A stretch of DNA of 58,320 bases from Bacteroidales bacterium SW299 (lineage in GTDB: Bacteria; Bacteroidota; Bacteroidia; Bacteroidales; Bacteroidaceae). A program made the position numbers and the translations under genes. Positions 8,798-18,107 of this stretch are shown one piece after another. The stretch lies in assembly GCA_019550975.1 (NCBI GenBank), contig SDWH01000023.1, positions 1-58,320 on the forward strand, given 5' to 3'. The notes under the pieces are model-generated. The model did not search any database. It was not told where the DNA came from and saw only the letters and a list, made by a program, of their open reading frames with translations. Position 1 is the first letter of the stretch, and each line of letters starts with the position of its first letter.

Positions 8798-10366
8798 ATG
8801 AAAAACATCGCCTTATTAAGCGGGGCAGCGGCATTAGTGTTCCTGACAGGAGCATGCCAGAACAGGAAAAATGTGCGGACCCCAAAGTACAACATCGTCT
8901 ACATCATGACAGACGACCACACGGCTCAAATGATGAGCTGCTACGGTTCGCCTTATGCCGAAACGCCCAATCTCGACCGCATCGCCAACGAAGGCGTGCG
9001 ATTCACGAACAGCTTCGTAGCCAACTCACTGAGCGGCCCCAGCCGTGCATGTATGCTTACAGGAAAGCACTCGTGCGCAAACAAATTCTATGACAACACG
9101 ACCTGCGTATTCGACAGTTCGCAGCAAACCTTCCCCAAGCTCCTGCAAAAAGCGGGATACCAAACAGCCGTCATCGGCAAATGGCACCTGGAGAGTCTTC
9201 CGTCAGGGTTCGACTATTGGGAAGTCGTGCCGGGACAAGGAAGCTATTACAACCCGGACTTCATAACGCAAGACAACGATACAATCCAGAAGCATGGCTA
9301 CATAACAAACCTGATCACTGATGACGCCATCGACTGGATGGAAAACAAGAGGGACAAGGACAGGCCGTTCTGCCTGCTGATCCACCACAAGGCAATCCAC
9401 AGAAACTGGATGGCCGACACCTGCAACCTGGCTTTATACGAAGACAAGACTTTCCCTCTGCCCGATAACTTCTACGATGACTATGAAGGACGTCCCGCAG
9501 CGGCTGCACAGGAAATGAGCATAGTCAAAGACATGGATCTGATCTATGACCTGAAAATGCTCCGTCCCGACAAGAACAGCATCCTGAAAGCGACCTATGA
9601 ATCGTTTCTGGGACGCATGGACAAAGCACAGCGCGCAGCCTGGGACAAGTTCTACGATCCGATTATCAAAGATTTCTACAAACAGAACCTCTCGGGAAAG
9701 GAACTTGCCAACTGGAAGTACCAGCGGTATATGCGCGACTATATGAAAACTGTCAAATCGCTCGACGACAATGTGGGGCGTGTGCTTGACTATCTCGAAA
9801 AAAACGGACTGCTGGAAAACACGTTGGTTGTCTACACTTCCGACCAAGGGTTCTATATGGGCGAGCACGGATGGTTCGACAAACGCTTCATGTATGAAGA
9901 GTCAATGCATACCCCGCTGATTATGAGGCTTCCGAAAGACTTTACACGCAAAGGGGACATCACGGAACTGGTGCAGAACATTGACTACGCTCCTACTTTC
10001 CTCGAACTGGCAGGTGCTCCCGTTCCGGAAGACATTCAGGGTGAATCGTTGCTTCCGCTGCTGAAAGGAGAAAAGCCCGAAAACTGGCGCAAGGCACTGT
10101 ATTACCATTTCTATGAGTACCCTGCAGAACATATGGTGAAACGCCATTACGGTGTACGGACAGAGCGCTACAAACTCATCCATTTCTACAATGACATCGA
10201 CTGGTGGGAACTGTATGATCTGGCAAAGGATTCATCAGAAATGCACAACCTTTACGGACAGAAGGAATACGAACCGATTGCAAACGAACTGAAAGAAGAG
10301 CTGAAACGCTTGCAGGAACAATACAATGACCCGGTCCGCTTTTCTCCCGACAGGGACAAGGAGTAA
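8798..10366 (+). CDS. Sulfatase (Ser-type), probable S1_11-like N-acetylglucosamine-6-sulfatase
   Basis: The ATG at 8798 gives 522 residues with a lipoprotein-like signal (VFLTGAC). An in-frame start at 8738 would begin inside the promoter and is rejected. Metal ligands are in YIMTDDHTAQ. The active-site motif is S79-G-P-S-R, so maturation to formylglycine would need the serine-acting radical-SAM enzyme anSME, not encoded here. GKWHLE and VVYTSDQGFYMGEHGWFDKR complete the alkaline-phosphatase-fold site. The segment SLSGPSRACMLTGKH and overall sequence recall the S1_11 subfamily, known for removing 6-O-sulfate from GlcNAc; this subfamily call is from memory. It is convergent with the regulator gene and would unmask sulfated glycans for the enzymes nearby. 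Confidence 0.88.
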   Translation: MKNIALLSGAAALVFLTGACQNRKNVRTPKYNIVYIMTDDHTAQMMSCYGSPYAETPNLDRIANEGVRFTNSFVANSLSGPSRACMLTGKHSCANKFYDNTTCVFDSSQQTFPKLLQKAGYQTAVIGKWHLESLPSGFDYWEVVPGQGSYYNPDFITQDNDTIQKHGYITNLITDDAIDWMENKRDKDRPFCLLIHHKAIHRNWMADTCNLALYEDKTFPLPDNFYDDYEGRPAAAAQEMSIVKDMDLIYDLKMLRPDKNSILKATYESFLGRMDKAQRAAWDKFYDPIIKDFYKQNLSGKELANWKYQRYMRDYMKTVKSLDDNVGRVLDYLEKNGLLENTLVVYTSDQGFYMGEHGWFDKRFMYEESMHTPLIMRLPKDFTRKGDITELVQNIDYAPTFLELAGAPVPEDIQGESLLPLLKGEKPENWRKALYYHFYEYPAEHMVKRHYGVRTERYKLIHFYNDIDWWELYDLAKDSSEMHNLYGQKEYEPIANELKEELKRLQEQYNDPVRFSPDRDKE

Positions 10367-10405
10367 CCTTGACCTGAAGCGATATTCTTCTGAATGAGTC
10401 CCAAA

Positions 10406-10455
10406 GCGAAAGCCGGCATTCAGAGCCATCAACCTGGCCGAATGCCGGCTTTCGC
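10406..10455. terminator. Bidirectional terminator between sulfatase and regulator
   Basis: GCGAAAGCCGGCATTC at 10406-10421 pairs perfectly with GAATGCCGGCTTTCGC at 10440-10455, a 16-bp stem. It lies 40 bases after the sulfatase stop and 96 bases from the regulator stop, with CTTTTT following on the plus strand. Confidence 0.8.
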
Positions 10456-10550
10456 CTGCTTTTTCCCCAACCGGCCTCAAAGCCTGAATTTTCCGGTCAA
10501 GCAATATTATACCCAGATTCTTAAGCCGGCAAAAGACATCCCTATACAGG

Positions 10551-13500
10551 TCACTCCTTGCCTTTGGCAAACTGCTCCTTATACTCCGTAGGCGTGCATC
10601 CTGTATACTGCTTGAATGTGGTACTGAAATAGCGCGCAGTAGAAAATCCCGTAACATCTGCTATTTCTGCAAAAGACATGTCGGTAGTCTTTATCAGCAC
10701 AATTGCCTTTTCCAGCTTGATCTTGTTGATATAGTCGTTCAGCCCCATTCCGGCAACAGCCTTCAGCTTGTTGTACAAAGAAGTGCGGCTCAAGCCGATT
10801 TCCTGACAGATGAAAGGGACTCCCAGCTCCGGATTGTTGAGGTTTTCGTTGATAGTCTTGTTCAGCTTCAGCAGGAAATTCTCATCAACGGCACTGAATG
10901 CCGCTTCTTTAGGCTCCGGCAGAAATGCAGACAGCGAATACCTCTGCCTGATGTCTTCCTTAAGTTTCAGCTTGCTTCTCAGTATTTCAAGCAATGTTTC
11001 CACCTCAAAAGGCTTCGGGACATAGGCGTTGGCTCCCATCTTATAGCCCGCCTGCAAGCTCTGCTCTTCGTTGCGGGCGGTCAGAAGCACAACAGGAATA
11101 TGGCTGTAATCAATATTCGACTTGATATACCTGCAAAGCTCATACCCGTTCATTTTAGGCATCATGATGTCGCTGACCACAATGTCCGGAAGATATTTCT
11201 TTAAAATCTTCACAGCTTCCTCACCGTCGGAAGCCGAATAGACCTCCTTGAAACAGCCCGCCAGCGATTCCTTCAAGAAATCAAGCAGTTCATCGCTGTC
11301 ATCAACAACCAGCACCGTATATTTCTTCGTATCGATGCTGCTTTCATTATTGCTCACCAGCTTTTCTTCCGTGTCATTGAACAGTTCGTTAAGATAAGGC
11401 TTGGACTCACACGAAACCTTTTCCGGCTGCAAGTCAGAAGGCAGTTCAAAATAGAATGTGGCTCCTTTCCCCACATTGTCAGAAGCGCCGATTTTTCCCT
11501 TGTGAAGCTCCACAAGAACTTTGGCGTAAGACAGTCCGATTCCTGTACCCGTACGTTCCTCGTTCCCCTGATAGAATCTGACAAAAAGTTTGTTCAAATC
11601 AACGCCTTGCAACCCCATTCCTTCATCAGACACAGAAATGCGCACCTTTCCGTCCTCCGCCAGTCGTGAAGCCACCCGGATCGTGCCTCCTTCCGGACTG
11701 TGCTTGATGGCGTTCATCAGGAAATTGGTCAGAACGATTGTACACTTCTCCTTGTCAAAGCAAACGGCCCGGATCTGGGGATCGAGTTCCGTAACAATTT
11801 GAATTCCTCTTGCCTTTCCTTCATCGTAAAAGTCGCCGACCGTATTTTCAATCCATTCGTTCATCGGATAAAGCTCGAAGTGCATGTTGCTTGTCCCGGT
11901 TTCCATCTTCCGCAAGTCAAGCACCATATCTATCAGTTCCTTCATCTTCTCCGACTGGCGATAGATTCTGCCAAGAGGAAGGAAATCAGGATTCTGAGGC
12001 GACATGTTTTGCAGAATCCGCTTCAAGGGGGCATGAATCAGAGTCAAAGGAGTACGTAGCTCATGACTGATATTGATAAGGAAACGCACTTTCTGCTCAT
12101 AAATATCTTTTTCTTTTTCTTTCATCGCAAGTTTCAGCCGGTTGGTCTTTTTCCGGTAATACATTCCCGAAACCGCAAAAATCAAAGCAATCAGCAGCAA
12201 AGGGGCAACCAGTTTGAACACCCATGTCCGATACCAGGGAGGAAGCGCATCAACGGTAAGCAGCAGTCTTGGATCCGTCCACTCTCCGTTCTGTCTGTTG
12301 CAGGAAACGAAAATCTTATGCTCTCCCGGAGGCAGCAGACGCAGGCTTATCTCCGGGCTGGCAGACTCAAAGTTCTGTATTCCGTCAGCGTTCTGCATCG
12401 TAAGTCTGTACAGCCTTTCTCTGAAAATATCTTTCTCTTCAGACATGACAAACAGCGACAAGGCCTTGCTTCCCCAAGGATAATTGACATGCGGATTTCC
12501 GTCCCAACTGATATTATTTATCGGAACCCCATCTATCTGTACGCCGGTCAGCCTTATCAAAGGCTTGTCGGTCTCGTCAAACGAGAAGAAACGGCTTATA
12601 TGCAGCAGTCCCCTGATACCGCCCAAGTAGATGTCGCCGTCATTGTCACGCAGCATCGGCTTTCCCAGGTATTCATTATGCGCCACTCCGTCGGACTCCC
12701 CCAACATGGAAAAACGTTTTTCCTTCAGAAAGTAAACATAAAGATTATTGTTCGCGCCGATCCATAAGCGGTCCGAGCCGTCGCGTATCACGCTGTTCAC
12801 TCCCCGGAAAGCCTCAGTGTACACGTCTTCCGGATGTTTGCCGGCAATATCAAAGCGGATGATTTTTCCGTTTGAACCGATCCAGACATTCCCCTCTCCG
12901 TCCAGCGATGCGGAATTGATTATTTCTGTCGAAGGAAAGTCCGACAAACATTCCATCTTATCTCCGCCAACGGCCAGACGGTAAAGGTTTCTGTTGTCAC
13001 GCATATACGTATAACCGCCCTCCTGTCCGACCGGGAGCAAGCTTCCGCCCACATAAGGCAGTTCCGGAGAAACGATCTTCCCGATGCGCCCGGTCCTGAC
13101 ATCGTACCGGTAAATGCGACGCCCGAACATCAGGATATTGCCTTCCGACTCATTGAACAGATTCAAAGTCTGCCTTTTGTAAAGGAGCAGCCTGTTTATT
13201 TCACTGTCGGACATTTTCAAAGGCTCCAGATTCCCGCTATCCATATCAAACAAGAAGAATCCCCGGGTATAAAGAGAAAGCAGAAGCTTTCCTCCGCCAA
13301 ACTCAGCAATAGAAGCCACTTTTGCATAGCGGGTTTCCGGATAATGAGTAAAGGTATACGTCCGCGTGTCAAGCCGGTTGATTCCTTCCCCGTCAGTACC
13401 AATCCATATATAAGGCGAACCCGGCTTCTGATACAGGCACAGTACGGTAGGATTGCTCAGCCCGTACGGACTCCCCAAAGGAACGTCTGTAAAGGTACAG

Positions 13501-14498
13501 ACCATGCTCCTTTTGATATTGATGACACCGTTGCGTACACTCCCGGCCCAGATGGCGTTATTGCTGTCTTTATACAACACTTTTATTGATGTGCCGGGAA
13601 ACGAGCGCTCGTCAGCCTGACGGTGAGTCAGGATATTCACGCTGCCTGTTTCCGGATCCAGAATATTGATTCCACCTCCGTCCGTACCTATCCAAAGCAG
13701 CGAATCCTGCTTTACGAGCGAAAGTATGACGTTACTGCTCATATCCGAATTCACCGTATTATAAAAGCCAGTCCTCTTCCCGGACAACTTGTCGAAGCAC
13801 GACAGCCCGTGATTATACGTAGCAATCCAGACACGTTCCCCATCAACAAGCATGGCCGACACTTCTTTCGAGCAGTCATAGGGAGCTTTTGTGAAGGTCT
13901 TGGCATTCATGTCAAGAATGAAGACTCCTTCATCCATGTTCTTGCACAGCAGAAGTTGGGACGAGAGGGGAACCATACCGTCTATCCGAAGCCGTTTCTT
14001 TGTTTTCAGTTCCGCAACCGGAACCGCGCAATGCGCCTTTGCATCGTAACGGTAGACGATATCTTTTCCGCCCAGGTACAAGATATCATCAGCAAGGCAC
14101 GCGGAAAAGGCTGTCACCGTACGTCCTTCCGAATCAGCAACTGTCCGGAAACAGTCGTCCTGTCTGTTATAAATACATACTCCGCCTGGCGTAAGCACCC
14201 AAAGATTCTCCTCTTTGTCAGCAAGTATGTCCCATATCATATTTTCAGGCAAAGAATTTTCCGGCTCAGCATGAACGTATGACTTCATCGTCCCTCCATC
14301 GTAACGATACAGCCCCTTGGGTGTTCCTATCCACACATAACTGTTAGGCTCCTTGTAAATGCAGTTCACTTCGGAAAGAGGGACTGCCCCGTCGGAAATG
14401 GGCTGGAATACATAATGAACGGCATCAAGCGCAAAAGCCGGGCAGCCCCCAAGGACTATCATTATACAGATAAAAATATCTTTCAGAACTTTTTTCAT
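10551..14498 (-). CDS. Hybrid two-component system sensor/regulator (HTCS) for the glycan locus
   Basis: This 1315-residue protein combines sensor kinase and DNA-binding regulator. Order: signal peptide (to about 23); two periplasmic beta-propellers of Reg_prop repeats (about 25-670, e.g. NSLPENMIWDILADKEENLWV); a Y_Y_Y domain (about 680-750); one membrane helix (about 758-780); HisKA with H812 in ISHELRTP; HATPase with N-box TNFLMNAIKHSPEGG and GTGIGLSYAKVLVELHKG; a receiver domain with D1110 in VVSDIMMPKMNG; and an AraC-type HTH ending FSTARYFSTTFKQYTGCTPTEYKEQF. Family knowledge: such proteins bind a glycan fragment in the periplasm and switch on the neighbouring locus. It is divergent from SusC with a 259-base gap, so that operon is its likely target. 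All catalytic residues appear intact. Confidence 0.95.
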   Translation of the reverse strand: MKKVLKDIFICIMIVLGGCPAFALDAVHYVFQPISDGAVPLSEVNCIYKEPNSYVWIGTPKGLYRYDGGTMKSYVHAEPENSLPENMIWDILADKEENLWVLTPGGVCIYNRQDDCFRTVADSEGRTVTAFSACLADDILYLGGKDIVYRYDAKAHCAVPVAELKTKKRLRIDGMVPLSSQLLLCKNMDEGVFILDMNAKTFTKAPYDCSKEVSAMLVDGERVWIATYNHGLSCFDKLSGKRTGFYNTVNSDMSSNVILSLVKQDSLLWIGTDGGGINILDPETGSVNILTHRQADERSFPGTSIKVLYKDSNNAIWAGSVRNGVINIKRSMVCTFTDVPLGSPYGLSNPTVLCLYQKPGSPYIWIGTDGEGINRLDTRTYTFTHYPETRYAKVASIAEFGGGKLLLSLYTRGFFLFDMDSGNLEPLKMSDSEINRLLLYKRQTLNLFNESEGNILMFGRRIYRYDVRTGRIGKIVSPELPYVGGSLLPVGQEGGYTYMRDNRNLYRLAVGGDKMECLSDFPSTEIINSASLDGEGNVWIGSNGKIIRFDIAGKHPEDVYTEAFRGVNSVIRDGSDRLWIGANNNLYVYFLKEKRFSMLGESDGVAHNEYLGKPMLRDNDGDIYLGGIRGLLHISRFFSFDETDKPLIRLTGVQIDGVPINNISWDGNPHVNYPWGSKALSLFVMSEEKDIFRERLYRLTMQNADGIQNFESASPEISLRLLPPGEHKIFVSCNRQNGEWTDPRLLLTVDALPPWYRTWVFKLVAPLLLIALIFAVSGMYYRKKTNRLKLAMKEKEKDIYEQKVRFLINISHELRTPLTLIHAPLKRILQNMSPQNPDFLPLGRIYRQSEKMKELIDMVLDLRKMETGTSNMHFELYPMNEWIENTVGDFYDEGKARGIQIVTELDPQIRAVCFDKEKCTIVLTNFLMNAIKHSPEGGTIRVASRLAEDGKVRISVSDEGMGLQGVDLNKLFVRFYQGNEERTGTGIGLSYAKVLVELHKGKIGASDNVGKGATFYFELPSDLQPEKVSCESKPYLNELFNDTEEKLVSNNESSIDTKKYTVLVVDDSDELLDFLKESLAGCFKEVYSASDGEEAVKILKKYLPDIVVSDIMMPKMNGYELCRYIKSNIDYSHIPVVLLTARNEEQSLQAGYKMGANAYVPKPFEVETLLEILRSKLKLKEDIRQRYSLSAFLPEPKEAAFSAVDENFLLKLNKTINENLNNPELGVPFICQEIGLSRTSLYNKLKAVAGMGLNDYINKIKLEKAIVLIKTTDMSFAEIADVTGFSTARYFSTTFKQYTGCTPTEYKEQFAKGKE

Positions 14499-14524
14499 TT
14501 TTATGTTTTTCGTAAGTCTAAATA

Positions 14525-14555
14525 CAAAGTTAAAAGTTTTTTATCAAAATCCAAA
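14525..14555 (-). promoter_or_regulatory. Promoter of the HTCS gene
   Basis: On the minus strand TTTG (14555-14552) and TAACTTTG (14532-14525) are separated by exactly 19 bases. The HTCS start codon is 27 bases downstream of the -7 box. Confidence 0.65.
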
Positions 14556-14712
14556 CGTACCGGAATATAAAGAGGAGAAATGCGGCACTCCAGAAACAAA
14601 AGCTGCTTTCAATATCATCCGCAAGCACTTCCATTTTTATCCGCCTGGAACAAATAACCAAATTTTGAAGTTTAAATGACTTTATTTGGAATGCTCCTGC
14701 CTCTATTAGCAA

Positions 14713-14720
14713 TATTTTTG
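14713..14720 (+). promoter_or_regulatory. Possible -7 box of the SusC operon
   Basis: TATTTTTG fits TAnnTTTG and lies 37 bases before the SusC start. The nearest TTTG upstream (14685-14688) is 24 bases away, longer than the usual 19-21. A weak -33 is common in activated promoters and would fit dependence on the HTCS; this is inference. Confidence 0.4.
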
Positions 14721-14757
14721 TTGAGCATAAAATTCAAACAATGTTAAAATTTAAGCT

Positions 14758-17700
14758 ATGGAAAGTATGAGAAAGAAACTTGCAGTTTTCTTCTTAGTAC
14801 CGCTGCTCGGGATGCTTGGAGCCATCGACGCTTTTGCCCAGCAGAAGGTAGTTTCCGGACAAGTGACCGATGAAACAAATTTCGGCATTCCGGGAGTAAA
14901 TGTACAAGTAAAAGGCACAAAAACCGGAGTAATAACCGATCTGGACGGAAATTATTCGATAGAAGTGCCAAGTAACAAATCTGTTCTTGTCTTTTCTTTC
15001 ATCGGGTATGCGACACAGGAAGTGCCCGTAAAGAACCAGACAAAAATCAATGTTCTTTTAAAGGAGGATTCCCAGACATTGGACGAAGTAGTCGTTGTCG
15101 GCATGGGTACCCAGAAACGCAACACGATTACCGCAGCCGTGGCAACTGTAGATCAGGAAGCGATCGTAAACCGTCCGGTAACCGACCTGACCAGCGCGCT
15201 GCAAGGTAACGTAGCCGGATTGAACTTCGCTTCGGATGCGGCCGCTGACGGTGTAGGCGGTGAAGTCGGTGCAGAGATCAAATTCAACATCCGCGGTATC
15301 GGTTCTATCAATGGAGGTGAGCCTTATGTGCTGGTCGACGGTGTTGAACAAAGCATGCAGAACGTAAACCCTTCCGACATTGAAAGTATTTCTGTCTTGA
15401 AGGATGCCTCTGCGGCCGCTGTTTACGGTGCCCGCGCTGCATACGGTGTGGTTCTGGTAACCACCAAAAGCGGAAAAAGCGGAAAGGCGCGTGTGACCTA
15501 CCGCGGTTCTGTCGGATTCAGTTCGGCCATCAACATGCCTAAGAGCATGAACTCCCTGGATTTCGCCAACTACATAAACGAGATCCGTGACAATACGGGA
15601 CAGACAGCACTCTTCTCCGACGAAACAATAGCAAGAATACAAGGATTCATGCAGAATCCCTATTCTGCCGAGTTTCCAGGCATTGACATCAACCAGGCAG
15701 GCGACGGATGGGCTTCTACTTATTATAATCAGTATGCCAATACAGACTGGTTCGACTATTACTTTAAAAACAATGCACTGCGCCACTCGCACAACCTGAA
15801 CATTTCAGGCGGAACAGACAAAGTAACCTACTATTTAGGTATGGGATATACTTATCAGGAAGGTTTGATGGATCATGTGGATGACAATTTGAGCAAATAC
15901 AATGTCAATGCCAAATTGCAGTTCAAGGCCAACGACTGGCTGAAGTTCAACTTCAACAACAATGCTACGGTGAATATAATCAAACGACCGATGGCAAACC
16001 AGACAATCTTTTACGGAACAATCGCCGACCGCTACCCGACTCAGGTAACGCAGCTTCCTGCAGAACGGAACAACCTGCCTACGTGGAACGAAATGCTCTA
16101 CATGGAAAATACAAGATATAACCAGAACCGCATTTCTGACGCAATGTCTATCTCAGCCACAATCACACCGCTGGAAGGATGGGACATCGTCGGAGAAATG
16201 AAGATGCGTCTGGATGTTGAAAACAACGACCTTGAAATGGGCTTCCCGAAAACAGTTCTGCCGAACGGTACGATACAGACTATTACGGGTAACAGACAAG
16301 GATATCAGTACCCGGGAATGACATGGAGAAACACACAGTTCGGCTCTTATACAAAAGGCAATGTGTTCAACTATTACCTGTCGCCCAGCATTTCTTCTTC
16401 ATATACCCACCAGTGGGGCGACCACTACTTCAAGGCAATGGCCGGTTTCCAGTGGGAAGTGCAGAACAACTCGAACGGCTATACCTACAAGGACGGCATG
16501 ATGAGCGAAGACATCTTCTCGTTTGCCAATGCAAACGGAGTGCTGTATGCCGGAGACAACAGAGAACACTGGGCTACAATGGGAGCATTTGCACGACTGA
16601 ACTGGAACTGGAGAAACATCTATTTCCTTGAATTCAGCGGACGCTATGACGGCTCTTCACGTTTTGCTCCGGGGCATCGCTGGGGATTCTTCCCTTCGTT
16701 CTCCGCAGGATACGACATTGCACGCACTGACTATTTCAAGAATCTCAACTTGCCGATCTCTCAATTGAAAGTACGCGTTTCATACGGACGTCTGGGTAAC
16801 CAGAACGGAGCGGGACTATACGATTACCTCGGCACAATGGTATTGAATGCAGCGCACCAGAACGCATGGCTCCTGCCAGGTGCAGCCGACGGAAGCATCG
16901 CCAAAGGAACCATCGCAATGACTCCTGCCATGATAAGTCCTTTCATCACCTGGGAAAAGGTTGACAACGCAAACTTAGGTCTGGACCTTACACTGCTTGA
17001 TGACCGGCTGACTCTTACTGCCGACATTTACCAGCGTACAACCCGCGACATGATCGGACCGGCAGAAGCGATCCCCTCAATCAGCGGTATCATTCCGGAC
17101 GACCGCGCCAAAGTCAACAACGCAACTTTGAGAAACAGAGGTTGGGAACTTTCCGTACACTGGCAAGACCAGCTGGCATGCGGATTCAGCTATGGCGTGG
17201 GATTCAACGTATTCGACTATAAGGCGGTAGTCACCGAATACAATAATCCGGAAGGATTGATATACAACAACCACACAGGTCTTGACCGGAACAAGGGATA
17301 TTATAAAGGTATGGACATCGGTGAAATCTGGGGATATGCAGCAGACGACCTGTTCATGACCAACCGTGAAGTGGACGAATACTTGAAAACTACTGACCTG
17401 TCGTTCTTCAAATCCAATACCCAATGGGAACGCGGCGACCTGAAATTCATCGATTCAAACGGTGACGGCAAGGTAGATCCGGGAAAAGGAACACTGGCGG
17501 ACCACGGAGATTTGCAGATTATCGGAAATACCACTCCACGATATTCGTTCGGTATCAACCTGAATCTCGGATACAAGGGATTTGAAGTATCTACCCTGCT
17601 GCAAGGTGTCGCAAAACGCGACTTCCCGATGGCCGGAAGTACGTACCTGTTTGGAGGAAGAAACTATTTTGAAGAACACCTCAACCACTTCAGCCCGGAA

Positions 17701-18096
17701 AATCCGAACGGATACCTTCCGCGTCTGACAGACGCTTCGACCGGAGGCGGTGACATTGACTGGAAAGTCAACACCGGATACAATACGACAAGATATTTGC
17801 TGAATGCGGCTTATATGCGTATGAAGAACCTGACAATCTCTTATACGTTCCAGAAGAACGTCACGAAATATCTTGGATTGGAGAACCTGAAAGTTTATTT
17901 CACTTGCGACAACCTGTTCACCATCGACAAGCTGCCCAACGCATTTGACCCAGAAACGCTGAACCAGGTCAACACATGGGCAGGAGGAAGCAACGAACAG
18001 GCTCCGGGACTTACTTCAGCCCTGACTCAGAACGGTAACGGTAAAGTTTATCCGATGAACCGCAACTTTGTATTTGGAATTGATTTAACTTTCTAA
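14758..18096 (+). CDS. SusC/RagA-family TonB-dependent outer-membrane transporter
   Basis: The 1112-residue protein has a signal peptide ending DAFAQQ, a carboxypeptidase-like regulatory domain (VVSGQVTDETNFGIPGVNVQ, DLDGNYSIEV, about 30-105), the TonB-box region TLDEVVVVGMGTQKRN, a plug domain (VLVDGVEQ, ESISVLKDASAAAVYGARA) and a beta-barrel ending in FVFGIDLTF. It imports oligosaccharides across the outer membrane using TonB energy and works with the SusD lid encoded 11 bases downstream. It is the first gene of an operon facing the HTCS. Met4 is an alternative start. Length is normal for the family. Confidence 0.96.
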   Translation: MESMRKKLAVFFLVPLLGMLGAIDAFAQQKVVSGQVTDETNFGIPGVNVQVKGTKTGVITDLDGNYSIEVPSNKSVLVFSFIGYATQEVPVKNQTKINVLLKEDSQTLDEVVVVGMGTQKRNTITAAVATVDQEAIVNRPVTDLTSALQGNVAGLNFASDAAADGVGGEVGAEIKFNIRGIGSINGGEPYVLVDGVEQSMQNVNPSDIESISVLKDASAAAVYGARAAYGVVLVTTKSGKSGKARVTYRGSVGFSSAINMPKSMNSLDFANYINEIRDNTGQTALFSDETIARIQGFMQNPYSAEFPGIDINQAGDGWASTYYNQYANTDWFDYYFKNNALRHSHNLNISGGTDKVTYYLGMGYTYQEGLMDHVDDNLSKYNVNAKLQFKANDWLKFNFNNNATVNIIKRPMANQTIFYGTIADRYPTQVTQLPAERNNLPTWNEMLYMENTRYNQNRISDAMSISATITPLEGWDIVGEMKMRLDVENNDLEMGFPKTVLPNGTIQTITGNRQGYQYPGMTWRNTQFGSYTKGNVFNYYLSPSISSSYTHQWGDHYFKAMAGFQWEVQNNSNGYTYKDGMMSEDIFSFANANGVLYAGDNREHWATMGAFARLNWNWRNIYFLEFSGRYDGSSRFAPGHRWGFFPSFSAGYDIARTDYFKNLNLPISQLKVRVSYGRLGNQNGAGLYDYLGTMVLNAAHQNAWLLPGAADGSIAKGTIAMTPAMISPFITWEKVDNANLGLDLTLLDDRLTLTADIYQRTTRDMIGPAEAIPSISGIIPDDRAKVNNATLRNRGWELSVHWQDQLACGFSYGVGFNVFDYKAVVTEYNNPEGLIYNNHTGLDRNKGYYKGMDIGEIWGYAADDLFMTNREVDEYLKTTDLSFFKSNTQWERGDLKFIDSNGDGKVDPGKGTLADHGDLQIIGNTTPRYSFGINLNLGYKGFEVSTLLQGVAKRDFPMAGSTYLFGGRNYFEEHLNHFSPENPNGYLPRLTDASTGGGDIDWKVNTGYNTTRYLLNAAYMRMKNLTISYTFQKNVTKYLGLENLKVYFTCDNLFTIDKLPNAFDPETLNQVNTWAGGSNEQAPGLTSALTQNGNGKVYPMNRNFVFGIDLTF

Positions 18097-18107
18097 TTGA
18101 AAACAAG

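Noticed and set aside
15058..15792. 244-residue minus-strand frame inside SusC
   Set aside because: Antisense to the plug and TonB-box region of SusC.
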